In this document: in pieces, positions 25,519 to 34,891 of the stretch
Position numbering within the stretch: position 1 is the stretch's first letter
Layout of the letters: each line of letters starts with the position of its first letter
Assembly (NCBI GenBank): GCA_019422485.1
Contig: JAHZDG010000010.1
Span: 34,626 to 77,509, forward strand
Length of the DNA: 42,884 bases
From: Alistipes sp.
GTDB taxonomy: Bacteria; Bacteroidota; Bacteroidia; Bacteroidales; Rikenellaceae
Direction: 5' to 3'
Program-made: the position numbers and the translations under genes
Notes under the pieces: generated by a model
Told to the model about the DNA's origin: nothing
The model's input: only the letters and a program-made list of their open reading frames with translations
Database searches by the model: none

Positions 25519-26985
25519 ATGAAGCATTTCCTCTCTGCGCTGTTGTTATGTACGGGTTTCGTTTCGGTCCTGCCCGCACAAAACACGCCCCGGTTGCTGA
25601 CGTTGGACGAAGCGATGAATATGACCTTGACCGAAAACCCTCAGATCAAAGCCTCGGCTTATGAAACGGAAGCGGCGATCAAGGAACGCAAAGCCACTTA
25701 CGGACTGCGTCTTCCCAAAATCAATGTCACGGGAGCTTACGCCTACCTGTCGGAAGATATCGGGTTCGATCTGAACGGCCTGAAAGATCCGATCGGAGGT
25801 ATCATGAACAACATGAGCAGCCTGCTGCCTCCTCCGATCTTGAACCAGGCTAGCGAACTGATGAAAGCCGACTGGTCGATTCCCTTGCAGAACCGCAGCT
25901 TCGGAACCGTTGGAGCCAACATTTCGATTCCGGTATACACCGGAGGTAAGATCAATGCCGCCAACCGGGCCGCCAAAATCAAAGTCGGGGAAAGCCAACA
26001 ACAAGATCAACGCAACCGCAACGCCCTGGTTTCCGAGCTGGTGGAACGCTATTACGGACTTTCGCTGGCGTTGCAAGTCACCGAAGTCCGCAAACAGGTA
26101 CTCGAAGGCATGCGCCAACACCTGCATGATGCCGTCGAACTGGAAAAAAACGGGATCATTGCCCGCGGCGAACGCCTGTACGCCGAAGTATCGAGCGCGG
26201 AAGCCGAACGGAACTACCTCGAATCGATCAAAACGGTCGAAACGCTGCGCAGTGCGTTGGGAAACACCTTGAATTCCGAAGCGGAATTTACGCCCGTCAG
26301 CACCATGTTTATTCTGGAAGAGATCGAAAGCGTCGACCATTTCAAACAAATGGCACAAACCCACAGCCCGATTCTCAAACAGGTGAGCCTGAAACACGAT
26401 TTAGCCGTAGAGGGCATGAAATTGCAACGTGCCGATTTCGCTCCGCAAATCGCATTGATGGGGGCCGCCTCTTTCTACAACTACCAAGTTACCAGCCTGA
26501 TGCCACGGTGGGCGGTCGGGGCAGGAGTCACCTTCAAGATTTTCGACGGTTTGGGTCGGGAACATAAATACAGCGCCGCCCGTTCGCAAATCCGCCAGGT
26601 GGAAGCCCTCGGTCAAAAGGCCAACAACGACGTATTCACCCTCATCGACAAGCTTTACAACGAGATGCTGACCTATAAGGAAAAATTCCCTTCGCTGGAG
26701 ACCTCCTATGCGTTTGCGGTCGAATACCTGCGCATCAAAGAGGAAGCTTTCAAAGAGGGGATGGCCTCCTCGTCGGATGTGGTCGATGCCCGTCTGAATC
26801 TGGCCAAAATCAAGACCGAACGTCTGCAGGCCGCCTATTATTACGATCTGATGCTGGCCCGATTGCTGGAAGCCTGCGGGTTGAGCCAATCGCTGCCCGA
26901 ATATGCCAAACGTTCAACGGCTCAACACATTCAATACCTGAATGCTCCGGAACAACTTCAGACCAGCACTTTGTCACAGCAGTAA
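25519..26985 (+). CDS. TolC-family outer-membrane efflux protein
   Basis: A 488-residue protein with signal peptide ending near LPAQN and two outer-membrane efflux repeats. Visible parts include LTLDEAMNMTLTENPQIKASAYE at the start of the first repeat, the barrel-strand segment RSFGTVGANISIPVYTGGKI, and in the second repeat RADFAPQIALMGAASFYNY and VGAGVTFKIFDGLGREHKYSAA, all in the usual order. It forms a channel across the outer membrane and periplasm for the pump encoded downstream. The next gene, for the adaptor, starts 30 bases later. A near -7 box AATCTTTG at 25405-25412 is the best promoter candidate in the 151-base upstream gap. Confidence 0.9.
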   Translation: MKHFLSALLLCTGFVSVLPAQNTPRLLTLDEAMNMTLTENPQIKASAYETEAAIKERKATYGLRLPKINVTGAYAYLSEDIGFDLNGLKDPIGGIMNNMSSLLPPPILNQASELMKADWSIPLQNRSFGTVGANISIPVYTGGKINAANRAAKIKVGESQQQDQRNRNALVSELVERYYGLSLALQVTEVRKQVLEGMRQHLHDAVELEKNGIIARGERLYAEVSSAEAERNYLESIKTVETLRSALGNTLNSEAEFTPVSTMFILEEIESVDHFKQMAQTHSPILKQVSLKHDLAVEGMKLQRADFAPQIALMGAASFYNYQVTSLMPRWAVGAGVTFKIFDGLGREHKYSAARSQIRQVEALGQKANNDVFTLIDKLYNEMLTYKEKFPSLETSYAFAVEYLRIKEEAFKEGMASSSDVVDARLNLAKIKTERLQAAYYYDLMLARLLEACGLSQSLPEYAKRSTAQHIQYLNAPEQLQTSTLSQQ

Positions 26986-27015
26986 AATCTTTTAAAAATT
27001 ATAAATCTGTATCAC

Positions 27016-28002
27016 ATGAAAAGGAGTAACGTAATCGGACTCAGCATCGGGGTGATCGTCATCATCGTCGCCGTGTCGCTCATCAGTTGGTACGCCATCA
27101 AGCCTGTGCCCATTCTGCTCCAAGGCGAAGTAGAAGCCACCAGTTACAAAATCGCCTCCAAACTGTCCGGACGCATCGACACCCTGCAAGTAAGAGAGGG
27201 ACAGAAAGTCGCCAAAGGAGACTTGTTGTTCGTACTGAGCACGCCCGAAATCGACGCCAAACTGATCCAGGCCGAAGCGATGCGCAAGGCAGCCAGTGCC
27301 CAGGATGCCAAAGCCAAGGCCGGTGTCCGCAAACAAGAGCTCGATGCCGTTTACAATATGTGGCGCAAAGCTGAAACCGGGCGGGAACTGGCCCAAAAGA
27401 CCTATGACCGCGTACGGAACTTGTACGAGGCCGGGGTAGTGCCTGCCCAGAAATTCGACGAAGCTTCGGCCAATCTGGAAGCCGCCCAAACCACAGCCGA
27501 CGCTGCCAAATCCCAGTACCTCATGGCTCGGGACGGAGCCCGCTCCGAAGACCTGACCGCTGCAGCCGCTTTGGTGCAACAGGCTGCCGGAGGGGTTTCA
27601 GAAGTCGAATCCTACCTGGCCGACGCCCGCTTATATGCGCCGATCGACGGACAAATCTCGACCGTAATCGCCGAAGAGGGCGAATTGATCGGATCGGGTT
27701 ACCCGGTGATTACCATGCTCGACATGAACGATCTGTGGGTCACCTTCAACATCAAAGAGGATTTATTACCCCGGGTAAAAGAGGGGTCGGTAATGAAAGC
27801 CTATGTTCCCGGCTTGGATAAAAGCATCAAACTGACGGTTTATTACCTGGCCGTTGAAGCCGAATACGCTACATGGGCAGCCACCCGTACCCGTGGCGAA
27901 TTCGATATACGCACCTTCGAAGTGCGCGCCCGGCCCGAAGGAAAAATCGAAGGCCTGCGTCCGGGCATGACCGTTACGGTCAACTGGGATGAACTCCAAT
28001 AA
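27016..28002 (+). CDS. HlyD/EmrA-type membrane-fusion adaptor
   Basis: A 328-residue protein with one N-terminal membrane helix (about 6-26) and a periplasmic adaptor body: first lipoyl half (KLSGRIDTLQVREGQKVAKGDLLF), long coiled-coil hairpin (about 75-180, rich in Ala, Lys and Gln), second lipoyl half (ARLYAPIDGQISTVIAEEGELIG) and a beta-barrel domain (DLWVTFNIKEDLLPRVKEG). It resembles YhiI/YbhG-like adaptors that work with ABC-2 permeases. It lies 30 bases after the TolC gene and 11 bases before the first permease gene, so one operon is likely. Confidence 0.9.
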   Translation: MKRSNVIGLSIGVIVIIVAVSLISWYAIKPVPILLQGEVEATSYKIASKLSGRIDTLQVREGQKVAKGDLLFVLSTPEIDAKLIQAEAMRKAASAQDAKAKAGVRKQELDAVYNMWRKAETGRELAQKTYDRVRNLYEAGVVPAQKFDEASANLEAAQTTADAAKSQYLMARDGARSEDLTAAAALVQQAAGGVSEVESYLADARLYAPIDGQISTVIAEEGELIGSGYPVITMLDMNDLWVTFNIKEDLLPRVKEGSVMKAYVPGLDKSIKLTVYYLAVEAEYATWAATRTRGEFDIRTFEVRARPEGKIEGLRPGMTVTVNWDELQ

Positions 28003-28013
28003 ACGCCCCCATC

Positions 28014-29192
28014 ATGAAAAAGGCATTCCGTACATTTAAGGCTGTGCTGACCCGGGAATTGCTGGTGTTTTCTTCACACCGCACCTTTTCCCGGCTCTCA
28101 ATCGGTCTGCCTATTTTTTCGTTTGTGCTGTTCATCATTCTGTTCCAGCATGGAGTTCCCCGCGATCTTCCCGTGGCCATCTATGATCAGGATCATACGC
28201 CGCTTTCCCGCCAGTTGATCCGCATGATCGACGCCACCCCTTCCGCCATGGTCTCCTACGAGGTGACCGACCTGGCCGAAGGTGAACGCCTGATGAAAGA
28301 GGGGAAAGTCGATGCCGTCATCTATATCCCTCGGAACCTGGAAAAGAACGTATACAGCAATACCCAAGCGAATGTGGTCGCCTACATCAACGGTGTCAAC
28401 ATCACCAAGAACGGACTGCTGAACAAAGACATCCAAACCGTCTTCACCAGTTTCTCGTCCGGCATTCAGGTGCAGACCCTCATGAAAAAGGGACTCTCCG
28501 AAGAGCAAGCCTATCAGCAAATGATGCCGATCTACTACGAAAAGCACATCTTGTTCAACCCCTACATCAATTACGCCTACTATTTGTTGCCGACCTTTCT
28601 TCCTTTAATGCTGATGCTGTTCGTCCTGCTGACGACCATTTTCACCATCGGCATCGAACTCAAAAACGGAACAGCCCGAGGCTGGCTGACAACGGCCGAC
28701 AACAACATTCTGATTGCCATCGCAGGCAAACTCCTGCCTTACACCCTGATTTTTTTCTCGCTGGCCCTGTTGATGGACACCGTTTTATTCAAATACATCG
28801 GAGTTCCGTTACGCGGCAGTGTGGCCATGATTTTCGTGTCCGGTCTGGCTTTTGTGCTGGCATCTCAATCCTTAGGGGTTTTTCTGGTCAGCTGGTTGAG
28901 CAACATGCGTCTTTCACTCTCTATTGGGGGAGGATATTCCGTACTGGCCTTCACCTTTTCGGGACTGACATTCCCGTTCATGGCCATGTCTACCCCCATG
29001 CAACTGATCGGTTACATTTTCCCGCTGACCTTCTATATGGAAATCTTCATCGATCAGGCCATGCGCGGCGCTCCGGTGGCGAACTCAACGGCTTATCTGG
29101 GTTATATCGTTTTATTCCTGCTGCCCGGACTGGCCATGCTGCCCCGTTTGCAGAAAATATGTACGCATGAAAAATATTGGGGGAGGTTGTAA
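28014..29192 (+). CDS. ABC-2 type membrane permease (first of two)
   Basis: A 392-residue inner-membrane protein. One helix near the N-terminus (about 28-45) is followed by a large external domain of about 130 residues (DLPVAIYDQDHTPLSRQLIRM, then VVAYINGVNITKNGLLNKDIQ) and five or six helices (about 185-390), with the ABC-2 signature region LTFPFMAMSTPMQLIGYIFPLTFYMEIF. This is the YhhJ/YbhS-type fold, in which two permeases pair as a heterodimer. The second permease starts 3 bases later. No ATP-binding domain is present in this protein or its neighbours. The transported substrate is unknown. Confidence 0.88.
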   Translation: MKKAFRTFKAVLTRELLVFSSHRTFSRLSIGLPIFSFVLFIILFQHGVPRDLPVAIYDQDHTPLSRQLIRMIDATPSAMVSYEVTDLAEGERLMKEGKVDAVIYIPRNLEKNVYSNTQANVVAYINGVNITKNGLLNKDIQTVFTSFSSGIQVQTLMKKGLSEEQAYQQMMPIYYEKHILFNPYINYAYYLLPTFLPLMLMLFVLLTTIFTIGIELKNGTARGWLTTADNNILIAIAGKLLPYTLIFFSLALLMDTVLFKYIGVPLRGSVAMIFVSGLAFVLASQSLGVFLVSWLSNMRLSLSIGGGYSVLAFTFSGLTFPFMAMSTPMQLIGYIFPLTFYMEIFIDQAMRGAPVANSTAYLGYIVLFLLPGLAMLPRLQKICTHEKYWGRL

Positions 29193-29195
29193 ACT

Positions 29196-30473
29196 ATGAA
29201 AACGACACGATTCAAAATCAAATATCGGGAGTTCGTCAACACCCTCAAACATGAATACCGCTTCATTTTTCATGATCCGGGGGCCATACTGATTATCATC
29301 GGGGCGATCTTCATCTACTCGTTGGCCTATTCGCTGGCCTATGGGCCGCAGGTGTTGCGCAACATTCCCATTGCCGTGGTAGATCAAAGCAATACCGCCT
29401 CCAGCCGTCAATTATGCCGGGCCATGGACGCGACCCCCAATCTGTGGGTCGCCTACCAACCCACCAGCATGATCGACGCCAAAGAGCTGTTCCTCACGCG
29501 GAAAATCAACGGGATCGTGGTCATCCCGTCCGATTATGAAAAGAAGCTCATGCGGGCCGAAAAGGTCAATCTGGCCGTTTATGCCGATGCCAGTTACTTT
29601 CTGATGTACCGGCAGGTCTTTTTCGACATTTCCAAGAGTGTTCTGACTACCGGAGCCGAAATCGAATGGCTGCGGTTCGTATCGAAAGGCGTCCCCTCCA
29701 AACAGGCCGCTACACTCAGCGACCCGGTGGGCTCGAAAATCGAAAACCTATACAACCCCTATGGGGGATACGCGACCTTCATTATGCCAGCCATTCTCAT
29801 GGTGATCATCCAGCAGACCCTGCTGGTGGGAATCGGTCTGATCGGAGGAACGTGGCGTGAGCGGGGGCTGTATCGCTCCTTGATTCCGAAAGGGGAAAAA
29901 CGACTCTCCGTACTGCCTATGGTATTGGGCAAGTCGGTGGTCTACCTGTCGATCTACACCGTCACCCTGCTCTATGTGCTGGGGTTCCACTACAAAGTCT
30001 TCAGCTATCCGATGCACGCCAGCTTCTTACAGGTCGTATTGTTCCTGCTGCCGTATCTGCTGTCGTGTATCTTCCTGGGAATCGCACTGTCCACCGTTTT
30101 CCGTCACCGTGAAAACTCCCTGCTGTTCCTGCTGTTTGCTTCCATCCCGTTCCTGATGCTCAGCGGCGCCTCCATTCCCAAAGAATCGATGCCGGATTGG
30201 CTGTTCGCCTTCGGAAAAGCCATCCCCAGCAGCAGCGCCGTGGACGGTTTTATCCGCTTGCAAAGCATGGGTGCCAGTTTGTCGGAAATCAGCGGTTCAT
30301 GGATCACCCTGTGGATTTTGACCGGAGTCTATCTGGTGCTGGCCTGCATCGGCATACGCCTTCTGATGCACCGCATCGAACGCGAGGAAGAACAGGAAGG
30401 GGAAAAGATCTCTCCGGAACTGCCTGTAACCACTGAAGAAAACTCGATCGTATCCTATCATGAGAACCATTAA
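29196..30473 (+). CDS. ABC-2 type membrane permease (second of two)
   Basis: A 425-residue inner-membrane protein with the same plan as its upstream neighbour: an N-terminal helix (about 25-45), an external domain beginning NIPIAVVDQSNTASSRQLCRAMDA, then helices with FASIPFLMLSGASIPKESMP, the ABC-2 hallmark region, and a charged C-terminal tail with EREEEQEGEK. A strong GGGGGAGG ribosome-binding stretch lies just before its ATG, which is unusual in this phylum and fits tight coupling after a 3-base gap. Its last 14 bases overlap the start of the oxidoreductase gene. Confidence 0.88.
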   Translation: MKTTRFKIKYREFVNTLKHEYRFIFHDPGAILIIIGAIFIYSLAYSLAYGPQVLRNIPIAVVDQSNTASSRQLCRAMDATPNLWVAYQPTSMIDAKELFLTRKINGIVVIPSDYEKKLMRAEKVNLAVYADASYFLMYRQVFFDISKSVLTTGAEIEWLRFVSKGVPSKQAATLSDPVGSKIENLYNPYGGYATFIMPAILMVIIQQTLLVGIGLIGGTWRERGLYRSLIPKGEKRLSVLPMVLGKSVVYLSIYTVTLLYVLGFHYKVFSYPMHASFLQVVLFLLPYLLSCIFLGIALSTVFRHRENSLLFLLFASIPFLMLSGASIPKESMPDWLFAFGKAIPSSSAVDGFIRLQSMGASLSEISGSWITLWILTGVYLVLACIGIRLLMHRIEREEEQEGEKISPELPVTTEENSIVSYHENH

Positions 30474-31488
30474 AGCTGGGCTGGCGGCCTTCGGTCTTTC
30501 GGGTCGCGTTTTCCATGCGCCGTTTTTGCAACTGCACGAAGGTTTTGAACTGTGCGCCGTTGTCGAACGAACCAAAAACCTGGCACAAGCGATTTATCCC
30601 GACATCAAGACGGTTCGTTCGTTCGAAGAGTTACTGAACGAAGCGATCGATTTGGTCATCATCAATACACCGGATCCGACCCACTATGATTTCTGTCGGA
30701 TGGCCTTGGAGGCAGGAAAACACGTAGTTGTCGAAAAGCCTTTCGTCTTTTCGTCCGACCAGGCCCGGGAATTGATCGAACTGGCCCAGCGCCGCCAGGT
30801 ATGGCTGACGGTCTATCAAAACCGACGGTTCGACGGTGATTTTCTGACCGTTCAGGAAATTCTGCAACAAGGAAAACTGGGACGTGTCGTGGAATTTCAA
30901 TCGGCTTTTCAGCGTTACCGCCCGCAACTGTCTCCCATTGCCTGGAAAGAACAAGCCCAAGGACATATCGGCATTACCTATAACCTCTGTTCCCATTTAA
31001 GCGATCAGGCCTTAGTGCTGTTCGGAAAACCCGAAGGCGTTTGGGCCCGCATGGACTCTCAGCGTGAGGGGAGTCAGATCGACGACTATTGCGACATGCG
31101 CCTGATCTATCCCCACCTTCAAGTTTCCCTGAAGGCGGGCATGCTGATTCGCGAACAGGGGCCTCGTTTTGCCGTACATGGTACCGCAGGCTCTTTCGTC
31201 AAATACGGTCTGGACCCTCAAGAAGGCATTTTGCGTTCGGGCGGTCAACCGACGCGGGGCTCATGGGGACAGGAACCGGAAGCAGAGTGGGGGATTCTCC
31301 ACACAGACGCCGGACGTCAACCATATCCTACCATAGCCGGGAACTACCTGAGCTATTACGACAACCTCTATCAGGCTCTTTGCGGAAACGGCACCCCCTG
31401 CGTAACGTTCGATGATATGCTAACCGATGTCCGCATGCTGGAGGCCGCCTTTGAGAGCGCCCAAAGCGGTCGGATTATCCCCTTATAA
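30460..31488 (+). CDS. Gfo/Idh/MocA-family NAD(P)-dependent oxidoreductase
   Basis: A 342-residue cytoplasmic protein. The N-terminal Rossmann fold (residues 1 to about 120) shows AGLAAFGLSGRVFHAPFL for nucleotide binding, VIINTPDPTHYDF, and GKHVVVEKPF with the family lysine. The C-terminal half is the substrate domain (GRVVEFQSAFQRYRP, then a His-containing helix LCSHLSDQALVLFG). It resembles YvaA/YdgJ-type sugar or polyol dehydrogenases. It begins inside the end of the permease gene (14-base overlap), so it is the last gene of the export operon by structure, although a link in function is not obvious. A terminator follows about 90 bases later. Confidence 0.9.
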   Translation: MRTIKAGLAAFGLSGRVFHAPFLQLHEGFELCAVVERTKNLAQAIYPDIKTVRSFEELLNEAIDLVIINTPDPTHYDFCRMALEAGKHVVVEKPFVFSSDQARELIELAQRRQVWLTVYQNRRFDGDFLTVQEILQQGKLGRVVEFQSAFQRYRPQLSPIAWKEQAQGHIGITYNLCSHLSDQALVLFGKPEGVWARMDSQREGSQIDDYCDMRLIYPHLQVSLKAGMLIREQGPRFAVHGTAGSFVKYGLDPQEGILRSGGQPTRGSWGQEPEAEWGILHTDAGRQPYPTIAGNYLSYYDNLYQALCGNGTPCVTFDDMLTDVRMLEAAFESAQSGRIIPL

Positions 31489-31576
31489 TCCCGCCTCAAG
31501 AATCCGGGGTCTATTGGTGGCTGCGACATTTCACCCAAGGAATTCATTCAACCACCGCCAAAAACACGCCTTACAC

Positions 31577-31606
31577 AGTTCGGATGAAGGATCATCCGAA
31601 CTTTTT
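31577..31606 (+). terminator. Terminator of the TolC-HlyD-permease-oxidoreductase operon
   Basis: An 11-bp perfect stem, AGTTCGGATGA with TCATCCGAACT, with a 4-base loop and a run of T. Confidence 0.9.
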
Positions 31607-31721
31607 CTATGAAATAGGGGACCCTTCCCGGGCAATTCCACCTCTCGTTTGAAGGATTTTTTGTATTTTAGCCAAATATTTATAACCTATAAACCCAATC
31701 TCTCTTTTAAATCGAATCTGC

Positions 31722-34511
31722 ATGAACTCAAAATCATTGCTTAGTGTGCCTTTGATTTTGGCGTGTACCTTGGCGATGGCCCAGAAAAAACCGCTGGATC
31801 AAAGTGTCTACGATGGCTGGAAAGCCATTAAATCCACGACCCTGTCCGACGATGGAGCCTGGGCCTATTATACCATCGACCCTCAGCGGGGCGACGGTGT
31901 GTTGGAATTCTACAACATGGCCAACGGTCAAAAAACGCGTTTTGAACGAGGCAGTCTTCCCGCCTATTTCAATAATGGCACCTGGGCTCGCTTCACGATT
32001 AAGCCTCGTTTTGAGGCCGTACGCCAGGCTAAGATCAAAAAAGCCAAAAAGGAAGATATGCCTCAGGACACGTCAGCCATCGTACGCCTGAGCGACATGA
32101 GCCTGACCCTGCTGCCCCAAGCCAAAGGGTTGATGGCTTCGGCCAAAGGTCCGCTGGTCGTATATAGCTACGAAATCAAACCGCAGACGGACTCTACCAA
32201 AACAGACTCCAAAGACAAAAAAGCCAAAGCGTATGATCGTCTGGTGATCTTCAACGTGGCCAAAGGCGACAGCGTCACGGTGGACAGCGTCAAAAGCTTT
32301 ACCGTCAACGAACCGGGAACCGCCGTGTTATACAGCCGCGAAGCCGACTCACTCAAATCGGTTTATCTGTATCGGGTCGATCCGGCCAAAGGTGCCGTAC
32401 AAACCCAACTCTGGAACAGTCATCAAGGAGCGGTTTCCCCGAACTTCGTATTCGACCGTTTTGGCGAACAGGGGGCCTTCCTGACCACCACCGATAAGCG
32501 GAACAGTGCACTGTGTGACCTGTATTATTTCCGGACGAACGATCCGAAACCCGTACAGATCACCAGCGCTCAGGTAGCCGGTCTGCCACAGGATTATGCC
32601 ATCAGTCGTTTCGGAGCCCTTTCGTTCCATACCGACGGTACATTCTTGCAGTTCAACATCGCCCCCCGGCCCAAACCGGAACCCAAACCGGACAGCCTGC
32701 CCGATGACGAAAAATTCTCATTGGACCTGTGGAGCGGTACCGACACCATCATCATGCCCCAACAGCTGAAAATGAAACAGCGCCTGGCTGAACAAGTATA
32801 CAGCGCCGTTTATTTCCCGAAAGAAAATCGGGCTTTGGCGTTGGGTGACTACAACCTCGAAACGATCCGTTTTGCCGAAAACGGCAATGCCCCCTATGCA
32901 CTGGGCGTAACCGGCAAACCGTACAGCATCTATACCGAAAACAACATCCGTCCCTATGTCGGTACGGACACCTACCTGATCGACCTGAAAACCGGGAAAC
33001 GGACTCAACTCCTCCAGAACAGTTTCGGAGGCAGCTACCTGTCGCCTTCAGCCAAATTTGTCGCCTACTACAACCTGGCCGACTCCTCCTGGTACACCAT
33101 CGACACCAAAACCCTGGTACATAAACGGGTAACGGCCGACATTCCTTACCCGCTCTACAACGAAGACGATGACCATCCCGCAGCTGCACCTCTGTATGGT
33201 TTCTATGGCTGGACGACCGACGAACAAATGCTGATTCCGGATCGTTACGACCTGTGGCTGGTGGATCCGACCGCTCAGACGCCCGCTAAAAACCTGACCG
33301 GGACCGGTCGTGAAACCGATACCCGTTTCCGTTTCGTCAACATGGTTACCACGCCGGGGAAAGGAGCTGTCGATCTCTCCAAACCGATGCTCTTCCTGTC
33401 GTTCAACTACGTGAACAAAGAAAACGGATACTACCTGTTGCAACCCGGCGAAGCCATTCGTCCGCTGGTGGAAGGTCCTTACATCTACACCATGACTTCG
33501 TATGCAAAGGATCCCGGAAGTGACCGCATTCTCTATACCCGTCAGAACTTCAACGAGTTCCCCGACCTGTGGACTTCAGATCGCCAATTCCGCAACCCGG
33601 TCCGCATGACGGACGCCAATCCCCAACAAGCCAATTACCTGTGGGGGTCGGTCGAACTGTTCAAATGGACAGACCTGAACGGCAACGAATGCGAAGGCCT
33701 GTTGCACCTGCCGGAAAATTACGATCCTTCGAAACCCTATCCGACGATCGTTTACTTCTACGAAACCCAAACCTTCCTGCGGTATCGTTATAATGTCCCC
33801 TCACCGAGCCGTTCGATCATCAATCCGGTCTATTGCACCAGCAACGGTTACGTGGTCTTTATCCCCGACATCAAATATCGGGACGGTCTTCCCGGCAAGA
33901 GCTGCTACGATGTCGTTCTGAGCGGTACGCTGGCCCTGATCGAACGGGGTATTGCCGATCCGAAACACATCGGTCTGCAAGGACAAAGCTGGGGTGGTTA
34001 TCAGAGCGCATGGCTGGTAACGCAAACCGATCTGTATGCCTGCAGCGCTCCGGGTGCTGCCGTCAGCAACATGATCTCTGCCTATGGAGGCATCCGTTGG
34101 GGTACCGGTATCTCACGTGCCAGCCAATATGAAACCGGTCAGAGCCGTATCGGTGCCACGCCTTGGCAGCGTCGGGATCTGTATATCGACAACTCTCCGA
34201 TCTTCTTCGCCGATCGCGTCAAAACGCCTCAATTGTTGCGTCACAGCGACCAAGACGGTGCCGTGCCCTGGTATCAGAGCATCGAATACTACATCGCCCT
34301 GCGTCGACTGGGGGCTCCGGTCTGGATGCTGAACTACAGCGGCGACGATCACAACCTGATGTCTCGCGCCGCCTGCATGGACTGGGATAAACGTATGTAT
34401 CAGTTCTTCGATCACTATTTGAAGGGAGCTCCCATGCCTCGCTGGATGAAAGAAGGCATTTCGGTTCTGGAAAAGAACATTGATCAGAAATATGAACTGG
34501 TAGAAGAATAA
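31722..34511 (+). CDS. Secreted prolyl-oligopeptidase-family peptidase (S9)
   Basis: A 929-residue protein with a signal peptide (ending near LAMAQKK), so periplasmic. About 30-640 is a propeller-like region with loosely repeated strands. The C-terminal alpha/beta-hydrolase part has the full triad: GQSWGGYQ (Ser756), DQDGAVPW (Asp845) and GDDHNL (His877). S9 family members cleave peptides, often after Pro or Ala, and serve peptide-using Bacteroidetes. The length is somewhat above the common 700-850 residues, owing to a Lys/Asp-rich insert near 150-180. A possible -7 box (TATTTTAG, 31664-31671) precedes it, and a terminator follows 19 bases after the stop, so it is transcribed alone. Confidence 0.9.
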   Translation: MNSKSLLSVPLILACTLAMAQKKPLDQSVYDGWKAIKSTTLSDDGAWAYYTIDPQRGDGVLEFYNMANGQKTRFERGSLPAYFNNGTWARFTIKPRFEAVRQAKIKKAKKEDMPQDTSAIVRLSDMSLTLLPQAKGLMASAKGPLVVYSYEIKPQTDSTKTDSKDKKAKAYDRLVIFNVAKGDSVTVDSVKSFTVNEPGTAVLYSREADSLKSVYLYRVDPAKGAVQTQLWNSHQGAVSPNFVFDRFGEQGAFLTTTDKRNSALCDLYYFRTNDPKPVQITSAQVAGLPQDYAISRFGALSFHTDGTFLQFNIAPRPKPEPKPDSLPDDEKFSLDLWSGTDTIIMPQQLKMKQRLAEQVYSAVYFPKENRALALGDYNLETIRFAENGNAPYALGVTGKPYSIYTENNIRPYVGTDTYLIDLKTGKRTQLLQNSFGGSYLSPSAKFVAYYNLADSSWYTIDTKTLVHKRVTADIPYPLYNEDDDHPAAAPLYGFYGWTTDEQMLIPDRYDLWLVDPTAQTPAKNLTGTGRETDTRFRFVNMVTTPGKGAVDLSKPMLFLSFNYVNKENGYYLLQPGEAIRPLVEGPYIYTMTSYAKDPGSDRILYTRQNFNEFPDLWTSDRQFRNPVRMTDANPQQANYLWGSVELFKWTDLNGNECEGLLHLPENYDPSKPYPTIVYFYETQTFLRYRYNVPSPSRSIINPVYCTSNGYVVFIPDIKYRDGLPGKSCYDVVLSGTLALIERGIADPKHIGLQGQSWGGYQSAWLVTQTDLYACSAPGAAVSNMISAYGGIRWGTGISRASQYETGQSRIGATPWQRRDLYIDNSPIFFADRVKTPQLLRHSDQDGAVPWYQSIEYYIALRRLGAPVWMLNYSGDDHNLMSRAACMDWDKRMYQFFDHYLKGAPMPRWMKEGISVLEKNIDQKYELVEE

Positions 34512-34530
34512 TTCACGACTCCAACCATCC

Positions 34531-34561
34531 AAAGGTCCTCTTGCATAAGAGGACCTTTTTT
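34531..34561 (+). terminator. Terminator of the S9 peptidase gene
   Basis: A 12-bp perfect stem (AAAGGTCCTCTT and AAGAGGACCTTT) with a GCAT loop, followed by T residues. Confidence 0.9.
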
Positions 34562-34841
34562 ATTGCCTGCCCTTTCCGAGCAATAGTAATGGAGCAAACA
34601 CCTTACCTCCCGAGAAAGAGATCGCACTTCCTTTTTGTACTCCATTTCTGAACCTTTAACGTCCCTGTTTTCTGGTCACGACAGAGGCTTGATCCAACTC
34701 CAGTTTGATCCAATCCCACCGTCACCATCCATCCTCTCCCTAACGGCATATCCGGTTTCCCATAGGGACAAAAGCCGCTTCCAACCTCGATATCATCCCG
34801 TAATAGATTCTCTCCTTTTACCGCGATCGGCAAGCATAAAA

Positions 34842-34869
34842 AAACCGAACCTGATAACAGGTCCGGTTT
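34842..34869 (-). terminator. Terminator of the outer-membrane barrel gene
   Basis: On the minus strand AAACCGGACCTG pairs with CAGGTTCGGTTT (one G-U) around a 4-base loop, followed by a run of seven T ending at 34838. On the plus strand the same position is an A-C mismatch, so the site is tuned to the minus strand. Confidence 0.85.
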
Positions 34870-34891
34870 CGATGATCAGCTGCTCCTTCGC

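Larger units (their letters stand above)
34512..34891. other. Gene-free gap between convergent genes
   Basis: This stretch of 380 bases lies between the S9 peptidase gene and the convergent barrel gene. It has a terminator at each end. The middle part (34562-34837) shows no convincing gene; a 76-codon minus-strand frame is open at 34603-34833, but I recognise nothing in it. Confidence 0.6.

Noticed and set aside
34603..34833. A 76-codon minus-strand open frame in the gap between the S9 and barrel genes
   Set aside because: No recognisable domain, no good start signal, and it ends between two terminators. It could be a gene remnant, but nothing supports it.
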